The position numbers and the translations under genes are program-made. 64,000 nucleotides of DNA from the NCBI RefSeq assembly GCF_041261205.1, contig NZ_JBGCCH010000001.1, positions 62,001-126,000 on the forward strand, in the 5' to 3' direction. Under the pieces are notes generated by a model. It saw only the letters and a list, made by a program, of their open reading frames with translations. It did no database searches and was not told the DNA's origin. Within the stretch, counting starts at the first letter, position 1. Each line of letters begins with the position of its first letter. Of the stretch, positions 41,808-50,800 are shown one piece after another. This DNA is from Catenulispora sp. MAP5-51. Lineage in GTDB: Bacteria; Actinomycetota; Actinomycetes; Streptomycetales; Catenulisporaceae.

Positions 41808-43649
41808 CTACTGCGAAGAAGCCTGACCGCCGCGGACGCACTCCGGTGTCGAATAAGCGGCGTGGCCGTCGAGGGAGTAGACGTAGCCGACCGCGACACA
41901 GTACGGCTTGGCCGGGTCGAGCCCGGTGAGCACCGCCGGGCTGCCGCCGGTCACCGGGGTCGGCGCGTGGCCGGAGCCCAGGGTGATGACCACCGGGAAG
42001 TGCTGCGGATTCCCTTCGGGATCGTGCCAGGACACCTTCAGCTCGGTACCCGAGGCGACGACGGTGACGCCGTCGGGCGGGATCGGTGTCGATGCGGCGG
42101 GGGAGCTGGGGGATGCCGTGGTGGCGGAGGCGGAGGCGGCCGCGGGTGACGACGGGGGAGTGGTCGCCGACGCGGGTTCGTTCGACACAGGCGCGTTCGA
42201 GGTGGCGGCCGCCGGCGCTGTGGTGCCGTTCTGGTCCTGGAGCACCGCATAGCCGCCGCCGAGGACACCGAGCATCAGCACGCTCCCGCCGGCGACCAAC
42301 ATCGGGCGCCGCCGACTCGAACCGGCCGGGGCGGGCGCTTCCGGCTCCGGCGGAGCCTCCCAGCGGATGACAGAGGTCTGCATCCCCTGGCCGTCCGACG
42401 GCCGCCCGACCCGGGGCCGGTCGGGATCGCGCGGATCGCCACCCGGGATCGGCACACCGATGTGAACCCCGTCCTGCGGCTTGGGAGGCGCGGGGACCGG
42501 CGCGCCGTAGTCGGTCATCCCGTGCACCGTCGCCCAGGGCAGTCCCGGGACGCCCGCTCGACCGGCGACCTCGCCTGCCGGTGGACCTTCGACCGGCGCG
42601 CGCGGCTGCGCCAGCAATTGTTCTGCCGGTGCCGGTGCTGGAGCCAGAGCAGGAGCTGGTTCCGGAGCTGGTTCCGGAGCAGGAGCTGGTGCCGCTGCTG
42701 GTGCTGGAACCGGTGCCAGAGCCGAGCGCAGCGGCTGTCGCGCTCCTGTCTGCCGGCCCGGACCGTCGTCCCACGGCGTCGCGGCCAGCCCGAGGCCGCG
42801 TTCCACCTCGGTGAGGGCCCGGGCGAACTCCTCGGCCGAGCCGGTCCGCTGAGTCGGTTCCCCGATCAGGGCACTGCGAAGACAGGCGTACAGCTGCTCC
42901 GGGATGTCCTGCCGGTGGTCGATGGCCGGCAGCGGGCCGTAGACCGCCCGCTCCCGCAGGACGTCGGGGCCGGCCGGCTCCCCCGGGAGATGGAAGGGCG
43001 GGCGGCCGGCGAGCGCCGCGTAGACCGTCGCGGCCAGCGACCAGACGTCGGCCGGGGTCCACCCGCCGCCGTTGCGGATGACCTCGGGGGCGGCGTAGAC
43101 GGGGGTCATGGCGTAGCGGTGCGCCGCCGACGGGGTGTCGCGGTCGACGGCGATCCCGAAGTCGGACAGCAGCGGCTCGTCGTTGTAGTCGAGCAGGATG
43201 TTGGCCGGTTTCACGTCGCGGTGCAGGATGCCCTGGTCGTGGGCGAACTGCAGGGCCCCGGCGACGCGCACGCCGAGGCTGAGGGCGTCGCCGACGGGCA
43301 GCACGCCGCGCAGTTCGAGGCGCTGCTGGAGGCTGCCGTGGGCGTAGTACTTCATGAGGATGTAGGGGTAGCCGCGGTGGAAGCCGCCGTCGTACACGTC
43401 CGCCACGGACGTGTGCGTGGACAGCCGGCCGGTGGCCTCGCACTCGGCCTGGAAGGTCCGGCGCGTCTCGGCGTCGTCCATCCGGGTCATCAGGACCTTG
43501 ACCGCCACGTCGCGGTTCATCGCGGTCTGGCGGGCCCGGTAGACCGCGGCGCTGCCGCCGACGCCGAGCGGGGTCAGGTCGGTGAGCCCCGGGATCTCCG
43601 GGGGCTCGTTCTCGTCGAGGCGGGCGGTTTTGCGCCGCGGCCGGGGCAT
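41808..43649 (-). CDS. Ser/Thr protein kinase with extracytoplasmic FN3-like domain
   Basis: 613 residues. The kinase domain (about 20-285) is complete: GVGGSAAVYRA loop, Lys51 in VAVKVL, HRDVKPAN with Asp145, and DFG at 163-165. A long Ala/Pro linker (APAPAPEPAPEPAP) precedes one membrane span (MLVAGGSVLMLGVLGGG), then a Ser/Pro/Thr-rich region and a beta-sandwich of FN3 type (GVTVVASGTELKVSWHDPEG). It resembles PknB-type receptors but without PASTA repeats. The start at 43649 is 2 bp after the stop of the FN3 protein, so the two are an operon. Confidence 0.9.
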   Translation of the reverse strand: MPRPRRKTARLDENEPPEIPGLTDLTPLGVGGSAAVYRARQTAMNRDVAVKVLMTRMDDAETRRTFQAECEATGRLSTHTSVADVYDGGFHRGYPYILMKYYAHGSLQQRLELRGVLPVGDALSLGVRVAGALQFAHDQGILHRDVKPANILLDYNDEPLLSDFGIAVDRDTPSAAHRYAMTPVYAAPEVIRNGGGWTPADVWSLAATVYAALAGRPPFHLPGEPAGPDVLRERAVYGPLPAIDHRQDIPEQLYACLRSALIGEPTQRTGSAEEFARALTEVERGLGLAATPWDDGPGRQTGARQPLRSALAPVPAPAAAPAPAPEPAPEPAPALAPAPAPAEQLLAQPRAPVEGPPAGEVAGRAGVPGLPWATVHGMTDYGAPVPAPPKPQDGVHIGVPIPGGDPRDPDRPRVGRPSDGQGMQTSVIRWEAPPEPEAPAPAGSSRRRPMLVAGGSVLMLGVLGGGYAVLQDQNGTTAPAAATSNAPVSNEPASATTPPSSPAAASASATTASPSSPAASTPIPPDGVTVVASGTELKVSWHDPEGNPQHFPVVITLGSGHAPTPVTGGSPAVLTGLDPAKPYCVAVGYVYSLDGHAAYSTPECVRGGQASSQ

Positions 43650-43650
43650 G

Positions 43651-46326
43651 TCAGCAGCCTGGGAGGTTGGCGGTCGCGGAGTTCGGGTCCAGCATCCAGA
43701 AGTTCGACATGTAGCCGTTCGCGGGGCTGGAGACCCTGATCCAGATGGTCGACGAGGCATTGTTGGGGCCGGTGTCAGGCGGGTTCGCGTTCATCCAGCA
43801 GAGGGCTTGAACAGTCGTGCCCTGCTTTACGAGAACGACTTCGTTGTTGGCGTTCCAGCCCGGTGCGGACAACACATGGCTGTCGCCTCCGCAGTACTTG
43901 GGCGGATTCTTCGTCGGGCAGGTCCCGAAGATCGCGGTCGCGTCCGCCGTGATGGCCTTCGTCCCGGTCATCACCGTGGTCTGCCCGGTGGCCTGTCCGG
44001 CGGCGTTCTGGGCGTAGTAGTGCACGGTGTAGGTCTGGTTGTACGTCGACACGCCCACGCTGATCGTGCCGCAGGCCGTGGAGTGGCTGTTGATGGACGT
44101 CCCGTCGACCGTCACCCAGCAGTCGGTCGCCAGGCCGCCGCGTCCGACGTTCGCGCTCACCGAGAGCGTCAGGCCGCCGGCGCCGGCCGACACCCCGCTG
44201 ACCGTCGGCGGTCCGGTGGTCGTCAGCGACGTGGTCCTGGTCGGACCGGTCGCCTGCGCGGCGTCGGTGACGCCGACGGTGAGCGTGTAGGAGGTGTTCG
44301 CGGTCAGGCCCGAGAGCGGAACCGTGACCGGCGAGCCGTCGGCGGCGGCGTCCACGCTGATCGGGCCGGTGGCGGCGGGGGACAGGGCCACGCGGTACTT
44401 CGAGGGCGCGCTGCCCTGCTGGCACGTCGCGTCGCAGGACACGGTGATGTGCGCCGAGGTGCCGTCGGTGGCGATCGATGCGACGGCGACCTTGGGCGCG
44501 GTCGGCGGCAGGTAGGGCGTGACCGGCGTGGTCGGCGCCGACTTGTCGCCCTCGGCGGCGCCGACGGTCCCGGTCGCGCTCACCTGGAACTGGACCGGGG
44601 TCCCCACGGCCAGGCCCTGCTGGGCGCCGAGGGTCACCGATGTGCCGGGGACGCCGCTCATCAGCGGGACCGTCGAGCCGGCGGCCCAGATGGTGTAGGC
44701 GGCCACGTGGTAGTTGTGGTCCGGCGCGGTCCAGGACAGGGCCACGGTGCCGTCCGGTGTGGGCGTGGCGGCGGTGACGCCGGTCGGCGCGTCGGGGACG
44801 TTGCCGGAGGGGGTCACGGGGTTGCTCGTGGCCGCGGGGCCGCGGCCGACGGCGTTCTGCGCCGCGATGGTGAACGTGTACTGGACGCCGTTGGTCAGGC
44901 CGGGGACCGTCGTGCCCAGTGCGGTGCCGGGCACGTCGAGCGTTCCGGTCGAGGCGTCGGAGCCGGTCCAGGCGAGGTGGTAGAGCGTCACGGCGCTGCC
45001 GTTCGGCGCCGCGGCCCGCCAGCCCAGGGAGGCCGAGGCGTTGCCGGCGGTCGCGGTGGGCGCTCCGGGAGCGCCGGGCGGCCCGGCCTTGTGCGGCGGC
45101 GGGCTGCTCGGTCGGCTACCGCCGGGCCGGTTCCCGGTCGGCGAGGTACCGGTCGGCCCGGGCGGCCCGGTCGGGTGTGACTCGGTCGGGGCGGGGGGCG
45201 CGGAGCTCGGCGCGGGCTTCGACACCGACGGCGCGGGCTTGGGATCCGGCAGGTACTTCGAGACCGGCACGACGGTGCCGTCGCCGTCGATGACGGCCGC
45301 CGAAGAGTCCTGACTGTCGTTCACGAACACCAGGCGGTCCTGGACGGTCAGCGTGTCCGGGTCCTGCACGCCCGGCACCCGCAACGGCGTCGGCGGCCGG
45401 CCCGAGGCCGGGTCGACCATGAGGACCTGGTGCGTGAGGCTGTCGATGATCACCACCGAGGAGCCGCGCATCACGGCCTGGACCGGCGCGATGGCCGAGG
45501 CCAGCGGGGTCGTGGTGACGGCGCCGGTCGCGGCGTCGACCGTGTCGACCGCGTCGGCGCCGACCACCGCGAGCAGCCCGTCCACGGTGTCCGAACCGGT
45601 GACCTGCACGGCCTTGTGGCCCGCCGGCAGGCTGGCGATCCGCACGGCGGCGGGCCCGGAGGCGACCCGCGAGACGGTCCCGAGGGTCAGGTCCACGGCC
45701 ACCGGCGTGCGCCCGGCGATGACGACGGCCAGCTGGTCGGTCGGCTGCCCCACCCCGCTGACCACGGCGACGGCGCCCCCGGCCACGTGGATCACCGAAC
45801 CGTTCGCCGGCACCGCCGCGTACAGGCTGCCGTCCGGCGCCACGACCGGCGAGGTGATCGAGGCACCGGCGTGCAACCGGGGCCCGATCGGCGCCAGCCC
45901 GGCCCCGGAGGGATCGAGCTGCTGGATGTCGCCGGAGGCCTGATCGACGGCGTAGAGCGTGTCCCGCCCGGCCGCGGCGGTCGTGACATGACCGCCGAAC
46001 AGCGTGATGGTGCCGCTGGTGTGGAAGTCGTCATTGGCGACCTTGACCAGGCGGCCGCGGTCGTCGGTGACGACGGCGCCGTCCGGCGCGTCGACCACCT
46101 GCAACGGATGGCCGAGCCCTGATACGCCCACCTGGGCGCCGACCTGGCCGGAATAGCCGTCGACCAGCGAGACGCTGCCGTTCCCGTTGTTGGACAGCCA
46201 CGCCTTGCCCTGCAACGTGTGGACGCTCTGCGCGCTCAGCCCGTGGCCGCCCAGGCCCAGAAGCCCGGCGACCAGAGTCGTCGCCACGCCCGCGCCCCAA
46301 TATCCGCCGTGCCGTGGAAAACTCAC
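43651..46326 (-). CDS. Large secreted/anchored beta-propeller and FN3 protein
   Basis: 891 residues. One N-terminal hydrophobic segment (GVATTLVAGLLGLGGHGL) acts as signal or anchor. Residues 35-380 show propeller-like repeats (GKAWLSNNGNGSVSLVDGYS, DTLYAVDQASGDIQQLDPSG, SLYAAVPANGSVIHVAGG). A Pro/Ser/Thr stretch is followed by at least three FN3 domains (for example APTATAGNASASLGWRAAAP, APTGVTAATPTPDGTVALSW) and a Cys-containing SH3-like C-terminus (NNASSTIWIRVSSPANGYMS). Together with the kinase and the convergent MoxR-DUF58 set it forms a surface-sensing module by context. The ligand is unknown. Confidence 0.85.
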   Translation of the reverse strand: MSFPRHGGYWGAGVATTLVAGLLGLGGHGLSAQSVHTLQGKAWLSNNGNGSVSLVDGYSGQVGAQVGVSGLGHPLQVVDAPDGAVVTDDRGRLVKVANDDFHTSGTITLFGGHVTTAAAGRDTLYAVDQASGDIQQLDPSGAGLAPIGPRLHAGASITSPVVAPDGSLYAAVPANGSVIHVAGGAVAVVSGVGQPTDQLAVVIAGRTPVAVDLTLGTVSRVASGPAAVRIASLPAGHKAVQVTGSDTVDGLLAVVGADAVDTVDAATGAVTTTPLASAIAPVQAVMRGSSVVIIDSLTHQVLMVDPASGRPPTPLRVPGVQDPDTLTVQDRLVFVNDSQDSSAAVIDGDGTVVPVSKYLPDPKPAPSVSKPAPSSAPPAPTESHPTGPPGPTGTSPTGNRPGGSRPSSPPPHKAGPPGAPGAPTATAGNASASLGWRAAAPNGSAVTLYHLAWTGSDASTGTLDVPGTALGTTVPGLTNGVQYTFTIAAQNAVGRGPAATSNPVTPSGNVPDAPTGVTAATPTPDGTVALSWTAPDHNYHVAAYTIWAAGSTVPLMSGVPGTSVTLGAQQGLAVGTPVQFQVSATGTVGAAEGDKSAPTTPVTPYLPPTAPKVAVASIATDGTSAHITVSCDATCQQGSAPSKYRVALSPAATGPISVDAAADGSPVTVPLSGLTANTSYTLTVGVTDAAQATGPTRTTSLTTTGPPTVSGVSAGAGGLTLSVSANVGRGGLATDCWVTVDGTSINSHSTACGTISVGVSTYNQTYTVHYYAQNAAGQATGQTTVMTGTKAITADATAIFGTCPTKNPPKYCGGDSHVLSAPGWNANNEVVLVKQGTTVQALCWMNANPPDTGPNNASSTIWIRVSSPANGYMSNFWMLDPNSATANLPGC

Positions 46327-46556
46327 GGTCTCCCCCCAAACGACAAAGCCTTGTTATCGCCGGAATGCGGGAAAGGGAAAATGAGGTGACGCTTTCCCGC
46401 GCCGATCCCTTAAGGGGTCCAGCCCGAACCCCGGGCGAAAAACCTAGCACGGGATGTGGGGGGTGGACGAGGTTATCGCAAAGTGCTGGGAAGTGAGATG
46501 GCCGGCCCGGGATGGGGGTTTCCTGCGTTTCCTGAGAAGTGCGGGATATTCTCGGA

Positions 46557-46988
46557 TCAGTCGAGCGGGTCAGGCCACTCATTGGCGGGCAGCAACTCGC
46601 GCAGCGTCGCCGTCCGCTGGCGTCCCAACACCACCTCGGTGTCGATGTTCGCCCAGTCGACCTGGCGGATGAACTCCCGGCAGCGGCCGCAGGGCGGCAG
46701 GACGTACCAGAGGCCGGCTTCGTCGCGCCAGACGGCGACGATGCGGGCGATGCGGTACTCGCGGGCCGTGACCATGGCGCCGATGGCGGCGTGCTCGGCG
46801 CAGAAGCCGGTGCCGGACCCGGTGTCGATGCACACGCCCACGTAGGTGTTGCCGGACTCGGTGAGCAAGGCGGCGCCGACGTCGCCGAGCAGGCGGTCGC
46901 CCACCTTGTGCGGATGCACGACGGCCTGGGCCGCGGCGATGAGTTCGTCGTTCGGCGATAACGTTGTCTGCCCGACCTCTGACATCAT
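46557..46988 (-). CDS. Cytidine/blasticidin-S-type deaminase
   Basis: 143 residues from the ATG at 46988 (a second ATG follows directly). Zinc motifs are CAEHAAIGAM (proton-shuttle Glu) and PPCGRCREFI, as in homotetrameric cytidine deaminases. The sequence around them (LTESGNTYVGVCIDTGSG) also fits blasticidin-S-deaminase-like members, so the substrate is open. A GATAACGTTATC operator lies 57 bp upstream, shared with the divergent GH gene, so it may belong to the LacI regulon. A second operator-like sequence lies inside the first codons. Confidence 0.87.
   Translation of the reverse strand: MMSEVGQTTLSPNDELIAAAQAVVHPHKVGDRLLGDVGAALLTESGNTYVGVCIDTGSGTGFCAEHAAIGAMVTAREYRIARIVAVWRDEAGLWYVLPPCGRCREFIRQVDWANIDTEVVLGRQRTATLRELLPANEWPDPLD
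46957..46968. promoter_or_regulatory. Auxiliary LacI-type operator inside the deaminase gene
   Basis: GATAACGTTGTC differs from the main operator core by one base. It lies 90 bp from the main site, inside the first ten codons or so of the deaminase. The distance would suit DNA looping. Confidence 0.4.
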
Positions 46989-47044
46989 TCTGTAACAATA
47001 CAGAGGGTTGACCTGGCTCCGCAAAGCCTTAACGTGGCCTGTGA

Positions 47045-47058
47045 AGATAACGTTATCT
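47045..47058. promoter_or_regulatory. LacI-type operator AGATAACGTTATCT
   Basis: A perfect 14-bp palindrome between the divergent deaminase and GH95-like genes. The same 12-bp core occurs before the binding-protein/LacI genes (56523) and, with one change, before the second GH95-like gene (57729). Confidence 0.85.
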
Positions 47059-47133
47059 CGCCTCCCTCGAAGGTTCACCACCAGTGCCCTGCCCAGTCCC
47101 GCAGGGCACTGCCACCCGAAAGGTCACCCCGCA

Positions 47134-50010
47134 GTGACAAGTCATCCACGCTCCCGCCGGCGTCTCGCCGGCTTGCTCGCCGCCGTGCTCACGGCTGCCG
47201 GTCTCGTCGCGATCCCGAGCGCGGCAACGGCCCAGGCGCATACCTCGGCCGCCGACCCGACGGCGGCGCAGGCCCTCGGCACCGTCGCGCGCTTCCAGGG
47301 CGTCTGGAACTCCCCGCCCTCCTCCCTCACCACCGGCGAGACCGTCGACGCCCCGCTGCTGGGCAACGGCGACGTCGGTGTCGCGGTCGGCGGTTCGATC
47401 GACGATCAGACCTTTTACCTGGGTAAGAACGACTTCTTCTCCACCGCGACCAACGGCATCGAGCCGCTGGGCCGGATCGTGCTGGCGGTGCCCGGGATGG
47501 CCGGGTCGAGCTACCACGTCGTCCAGAACATCGCGCAGGCCCAGATCGAGGGCACCTACACGCTCGGCGGGAGCTCGCTGGCGTCCACCAGCTGGATCTC
47601 GGCCCAGGACAACCTCTTCGTCACCACGCTTCGCCTGACCGGAACCAGCGCGCAGGCCGCGACCGTCACGCTGCAGGACGGCCAGGGCGGAATGCCGGCC
47701 GGTTCCAGCCACGGCGCCGTGCTCGACGCCGACGTCCAGGCCGGCACCACGCCGGCGCCCGGCAACCCGCGGGCGCGGGTCGCGACCACGGTCCTGGGTG
47801 GAGGTCGGGCCGGTATATCGGGCAACCAGATCAGCCTGACACTGAAGCCGGGCGTGACCTACACCCTGGCCGCGGCGATCCAGAGCAGCCACGACACCGC
47901 CGCCTATCAGGCCGCTGCCGACGCCATGGCCTCCCGGCTGACGCCCGGCTCGCTGGCGAAGACCCGCGCGGCCAGTCAGGCCTGGTGGCGGACGTACTGG
48001 TCGCAGTCGTTCGTCCAGATCCCCGACCAGGCGGTGGAGAAGAGCTGGTATGGCTCGCTCTACCTGCTCGGCTCCGTCTCCCGGGCCGGCAAGTACGCGC
48101 CGGGCCTGTGGGGGAACTGGATCACCGGCGAGATGAACTGGAACGGCGACTACCACGCCAACTACAACTACGAGGCGGCGTTCTACTCGGCGCTGTCCAC
48201 GAACCACATCGCCCAGATGGGGTCCTACGACGCCCCCGTGCTGGCCTGGATGCCCAACGGCGAGGCCAAGGCGGCCGCGAACGGCTTCAAGGGCGTGCTC
48301 TACCCGGTGGGCATATCGCCCAACGGCACGAGCGCCGTGGACGACCTCTACAACCAGAAGTCCGACGCAGTGAACCTGGCCAGTGACATGGTCATGGAGT
48401 ACGAGTACTCGCACAGCGCCGCCTACGCGCAGAAGGTCCTGCCCTACCTGGAGCAGGTCGGCCTGTTCTGGCAGAACTACCTCACCTGGGACCCGGCAAC
48501 CGGGACCTACCAGATCGAGAACGACGCCCCGCAGGAGGGCGACGCCTATCCCCAGACCAACAGCGTCCTGTCCCTGGGGCTGGTCCACTTGCTGTTCCAG
48601 GGCCTGATCGACATGAGCCGGTCCCTGAAGGTGAACACCTCGCTCATCCCCGCCTGGCAGAACATCGACAGCAAGCTCGCTCCGCTGCCGACCATGTCCA
48701 GGAACGGACAGACCGTGTTCAGCGAGGCCTCGCAGGGCGCGGGCTGGGTCAGCGACGGCAACGACATCGCGATCCAGGCGGTCTACCCGGGCATGCAGGT
48801 GGGCCTGGACAGCTCGGCCGATCTGCTGCAGACCGCGCAGAACACCGTTACCCAGCTGAACAACTGGAACAGCGACAACTCCCCGGCGACGCTCTACGCC
48901 GCCGCGGCCATGGTCGGCTACAACCCCAGCACCCTGATGGACGAGCTGCACGACGAGGCGACGAACCAGTCGTACCCGAACATGTCCGTGCACCACTACG
49001 GCGGCGGCGTCGAGAACCTCAACGTCACCACCTCCGGGCTCGACGAGATGCTGCTCCAGTCGTTCCAGAAGGACGTCAAGGTCTTCCCGGACTGGCCGGC
49101 CGGGTCGAACGCGAAGTTCGGCGACCTGCTGGCCTACGGCGACTTCCTGGTCTCCAGCAGCATCAAGGACGATGCCGTCCAGTACCTCCAGACCACCAGC
49201 CAGGCAGGTGGGGACTTCACCTTCACCAACCCCTGGGCCGGGCACGCCATCGCCTACTACGCGGACGGCGTCTACCGGGGCACGCTGTCCGGAACCAAGA
49301 TCACGCTGAACACCGCGGCCGGCGAGACGATCGACCTCGCCCCGGCCGGCACCGCGCTCGCCACGATCCGCACCGAGCTGGCGCGGCCGGCTCAGGGTTC
49401 GGCCACCGCTTCGTTCAGCACCGGTTTCGAGGCCGGACAGCCTCAGCCGACTTGGACCGACACCGTCGACACCGTGGACGCCAAGGGCGGTGGCGACGCC
49501 AACGTGACCGGCGTGTGCTGCGGCCTGGCCGGTCCGCAGGCGGCGGTGCGCACCGGTGAGCAGGCACACGGCGGTACCGCTGCGCTGATGTACTCCGGCT
49601 TCGCGAACGGCGGCTCGTACGACCACGCCTACCTGCAGGTGTACGCGTTCAACGGATCGCCGCTGACGGTGGGGAAGAACACGACCCTGAGCTACTGGAT
49701 CTTCCCGCAGTCCAACGCGACCACGCCCTGGGTGGCCGCGGGCTCGGAGGACAGCTCGTGCGTCGCGGCGGACCTGATCTTCACCGACGGCAGCGACCTG
49801 AGGGACGCGGGTGCCACCGATCAGTCCGGCGACGGCATCCATCCGGCCGACCAGTGCGGCCACCTGATGCCCGACACCTGGAACCACGTCACGGTGAACC
49901 TCGGCACGGTCAAGGCGGGAGCGGCGGTCAGCAAGATCCTGCTCGGCTACGACCAGCCGGGGGCGAGCGGCGGATATCGGGGGTACGTCGACGATCTCAG
50001 CATCGGCTGA
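47134..50010 (+). CDS. Secreted GH95-like glycoside hydrolase with C-terminal beta-sandwich
   Basis: 958 residues from the GTG at 47134. The signal peptide ends near ATAQAHT. The catalytic part shows DAPLLGNGDVGVAVGGSID, then NWNGDYHANYNYEAAFYSAL, and GGVENLNVTTSGLDEMLLQS with FPDWP, which parallels the GNFG...EMLLQS...LPALP end of GH95 enzymes; an (alpha/alpha)6 barrel of that clan is expected. GH95 members are alpha-L-fucosidases or alpha-L-galactosidases. About 160 C-terminal residues (SFSTGFEAGQPQPTWTDTVD, GVCCGLAGPQAAVRTGEQAH) form a probable carbohydrate-binding jelly roll. A close paralogue is at 57831. A LacI operator is 76 bp upstream. Confidence 0.85.
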   Translation: MTSHPRSRRRLAGLLAAVLTAAGLVAIPSAATAQAHTSAADPTAAQALGTVARFQGVWNSPPSSLTTGETVDAPLLGNGDVGVAVGGSIDDQTFYLGKNDFFSTATNGIEPLGRIVLAVPGMAGSSYHVVQNIAQAQIEGTYTLGGSSLASTSWISAQDNLFVTTLRLTGTSAQAATVTLQDGQGGMPAGSSHGAVLDADVQAGTTPAPGNPRARVATTVLGGGRAGISGNQISLTLKPGVTYTLAAAIQSSHDTAAYQAAADAMASRLTPGSLAKTRAASQAWWRTYWSQSFVQIPDQAVEKSWYGSLYLLGSVSRAGKYAPGLWGNWITGEMNWNGDYHANYNYEAAFYSALSTNHIAQMGSYDAPVLAWMPNGEAKAAANGFKGVLYPVGISPNGTSAVDDLYNQKSDAVNLASDMVMEYEYSHSAAYAQKVLPYLEQVGLFWQNYLTWDPATGTYQIENDAPQEGDAYPQTNSVLSLGLVHLLFQGLIDMSRSLKVNTSLIPAWQNIDSKLAPLPTMSRNGQTVFSEASQGAGWVSDGNDIAIQAVYPGMQVGLDSSADLLQTAQNTVTQLNNWNSDNSPATLYAAAAMVGYNPSTLMDELHDEATNQSYPNMSVHHYGGGVENLNVTTSGLDEMLLQSFQKDVKVFPDWPAGSNAKFGDLLAYGDFLVSSSIKDDAVQYLQTTSQAGGDFTFTNPWAGHAIAYYADGVYRGTLSGTKITLNTAAGETIDLAPAGTALATIRTELARPAQGSATASFSTGFEAGQPQPTWTDTVDTVDAKGGGDANVTGVCCGLAGPQAAVRTGEQAHGGTAALMYSGFANGGSYDHAYLQVYAFNGSPLTVGKNTTLSYWIFPQSNATTPWVAAGSEDSSCVAADLIFTDGSDLRDAGATDQSGDGIHPADQCGHLMPDTWNHVTVNLGTVKAGAAVSKILLGYDQPGASGGYRGYVDDLSIG

Positions 50011-50029
50011 GGCGGGTCGCGAACGAACG

Positions 50030-50061
50030 GCCCGGCAGCCTGGGCGACAGGGCTGCCGGGC
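50030..50061. terminator. Hairpin terminator after the first GH95-like gene
   Basis: GCCCGGCAGCC and GGCTGCCGGGC, perfect 11-bp arms around a 10-base loop, 20 bp after the stop codon. It also faces the end of the convergent small secreted-protein gene. Confidence 0.85.
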
Positions 50062-50125
50062 TATCGAGCTGCCGGGGCCGGCAGGCTCATTCCGGTCCCG
50101 GCCGCGCGAAATCGACCTTCAGCGC

Positions 50126-50581
50126 CTAGCGCTGGTCGATCTCGATCGGATCCGAATTGAAGCTGTACGGGCGGCTGCAGGAGAGAGTGCCGGTGGCGGT
50201 GCACGTGAGCCGGTCCCGGTCTGTGGTGATCGTCACCCGTCCGTCGTCGTTCGAGGTCCGGTAGACCGCCGAGGTCGGGATGCGGTCCAGCACGACGTTG
50301 TAGTTCGGGCCGAGGAACGGGGGGTACGGGAAGAAGTCGCCGACGTCGCCGGACTGGGACACCCGGATCAGATCGCCCTGGATGAACCTCGTCTGGATCA
50401 CGAACCGGTCGACGGGGGCCGGGAGGCCGACGCCGGGCGGCTCGGTGCCGTCCGTGCCGCCTCCGGTGCCGGAGCCGCCCCAGATGATCACACAGTGGTA
50501 GCAGTTGATCGTCACCGGGCCGGGGGCCGTGTCGGCGGACGCGGCCACCGGCCCGGCGGCGAGGGCGGCGGCGAGCGTCAC
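50126..50581 (-). CDS. Small secreted protein, unknown function, possible ACG start
   Basis: From the GTG at 50581 the product is 151 residues: TLAAALAAGPVAASADTAPG, then TINCYHCVIIWGGSGTGGG, then a beta-rich domain with four Cys. No family is recognised. The frame is open upstream and encodes a normal signal-peptide n-region (ARFFRRAAFA). A strong AGGAAGGA site (50621-50628) sits six bases before an ACG at 50614, in frame. Either the start is ACG, or an ATG was changed by mutation, or the shorter GTG start with a reduced signal peptide is used. It lies between two glycoside-hydrolase genes. Confidence 0.6.
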   Translation of the reverse strand: MTLAAALAAGPVAASADTAPGPVTINCYHCVIIWGGSGTGGGTDGTEPPGVGLPAPVDRFVIQTRFIQGDLIRVSQSGDVGDFFPYPPFLGPNYNVVLDRIPTSAVYRTSNDDGRVTITTDRDRLTCTATGTLSCSRPYSFNSDPIEIDQR

Positions 50582-50800
50582 GGCGAACGCTGCGCGCCTG
50601 AAGAATCGGGCCGTAGGGGTTCCTTCCTGGTGCCGGGCGGTTTCGGCCCGACGTCAAGAGCCGAGGCCCTGTGGGCGCCGGACCGTCACCCCGTGCGGTC
50701 GTGTCGCTGGTCCGAACGGCGCAGCGGCGGTACGCGAGGGCTCACTAAGGCCCCCGCACCGGCCCTCATCCCGCTGGTATCGGCAGTTCGCGGAAGGCGG

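Noticed and set aside
47053-49887. 944-codon minus-strand frame opposite the first GH95-like gene
   Set aside because: A similar frame lies opposite the second paralogue (57792-60722), as expected from antisense of homologous genes; no protein features.
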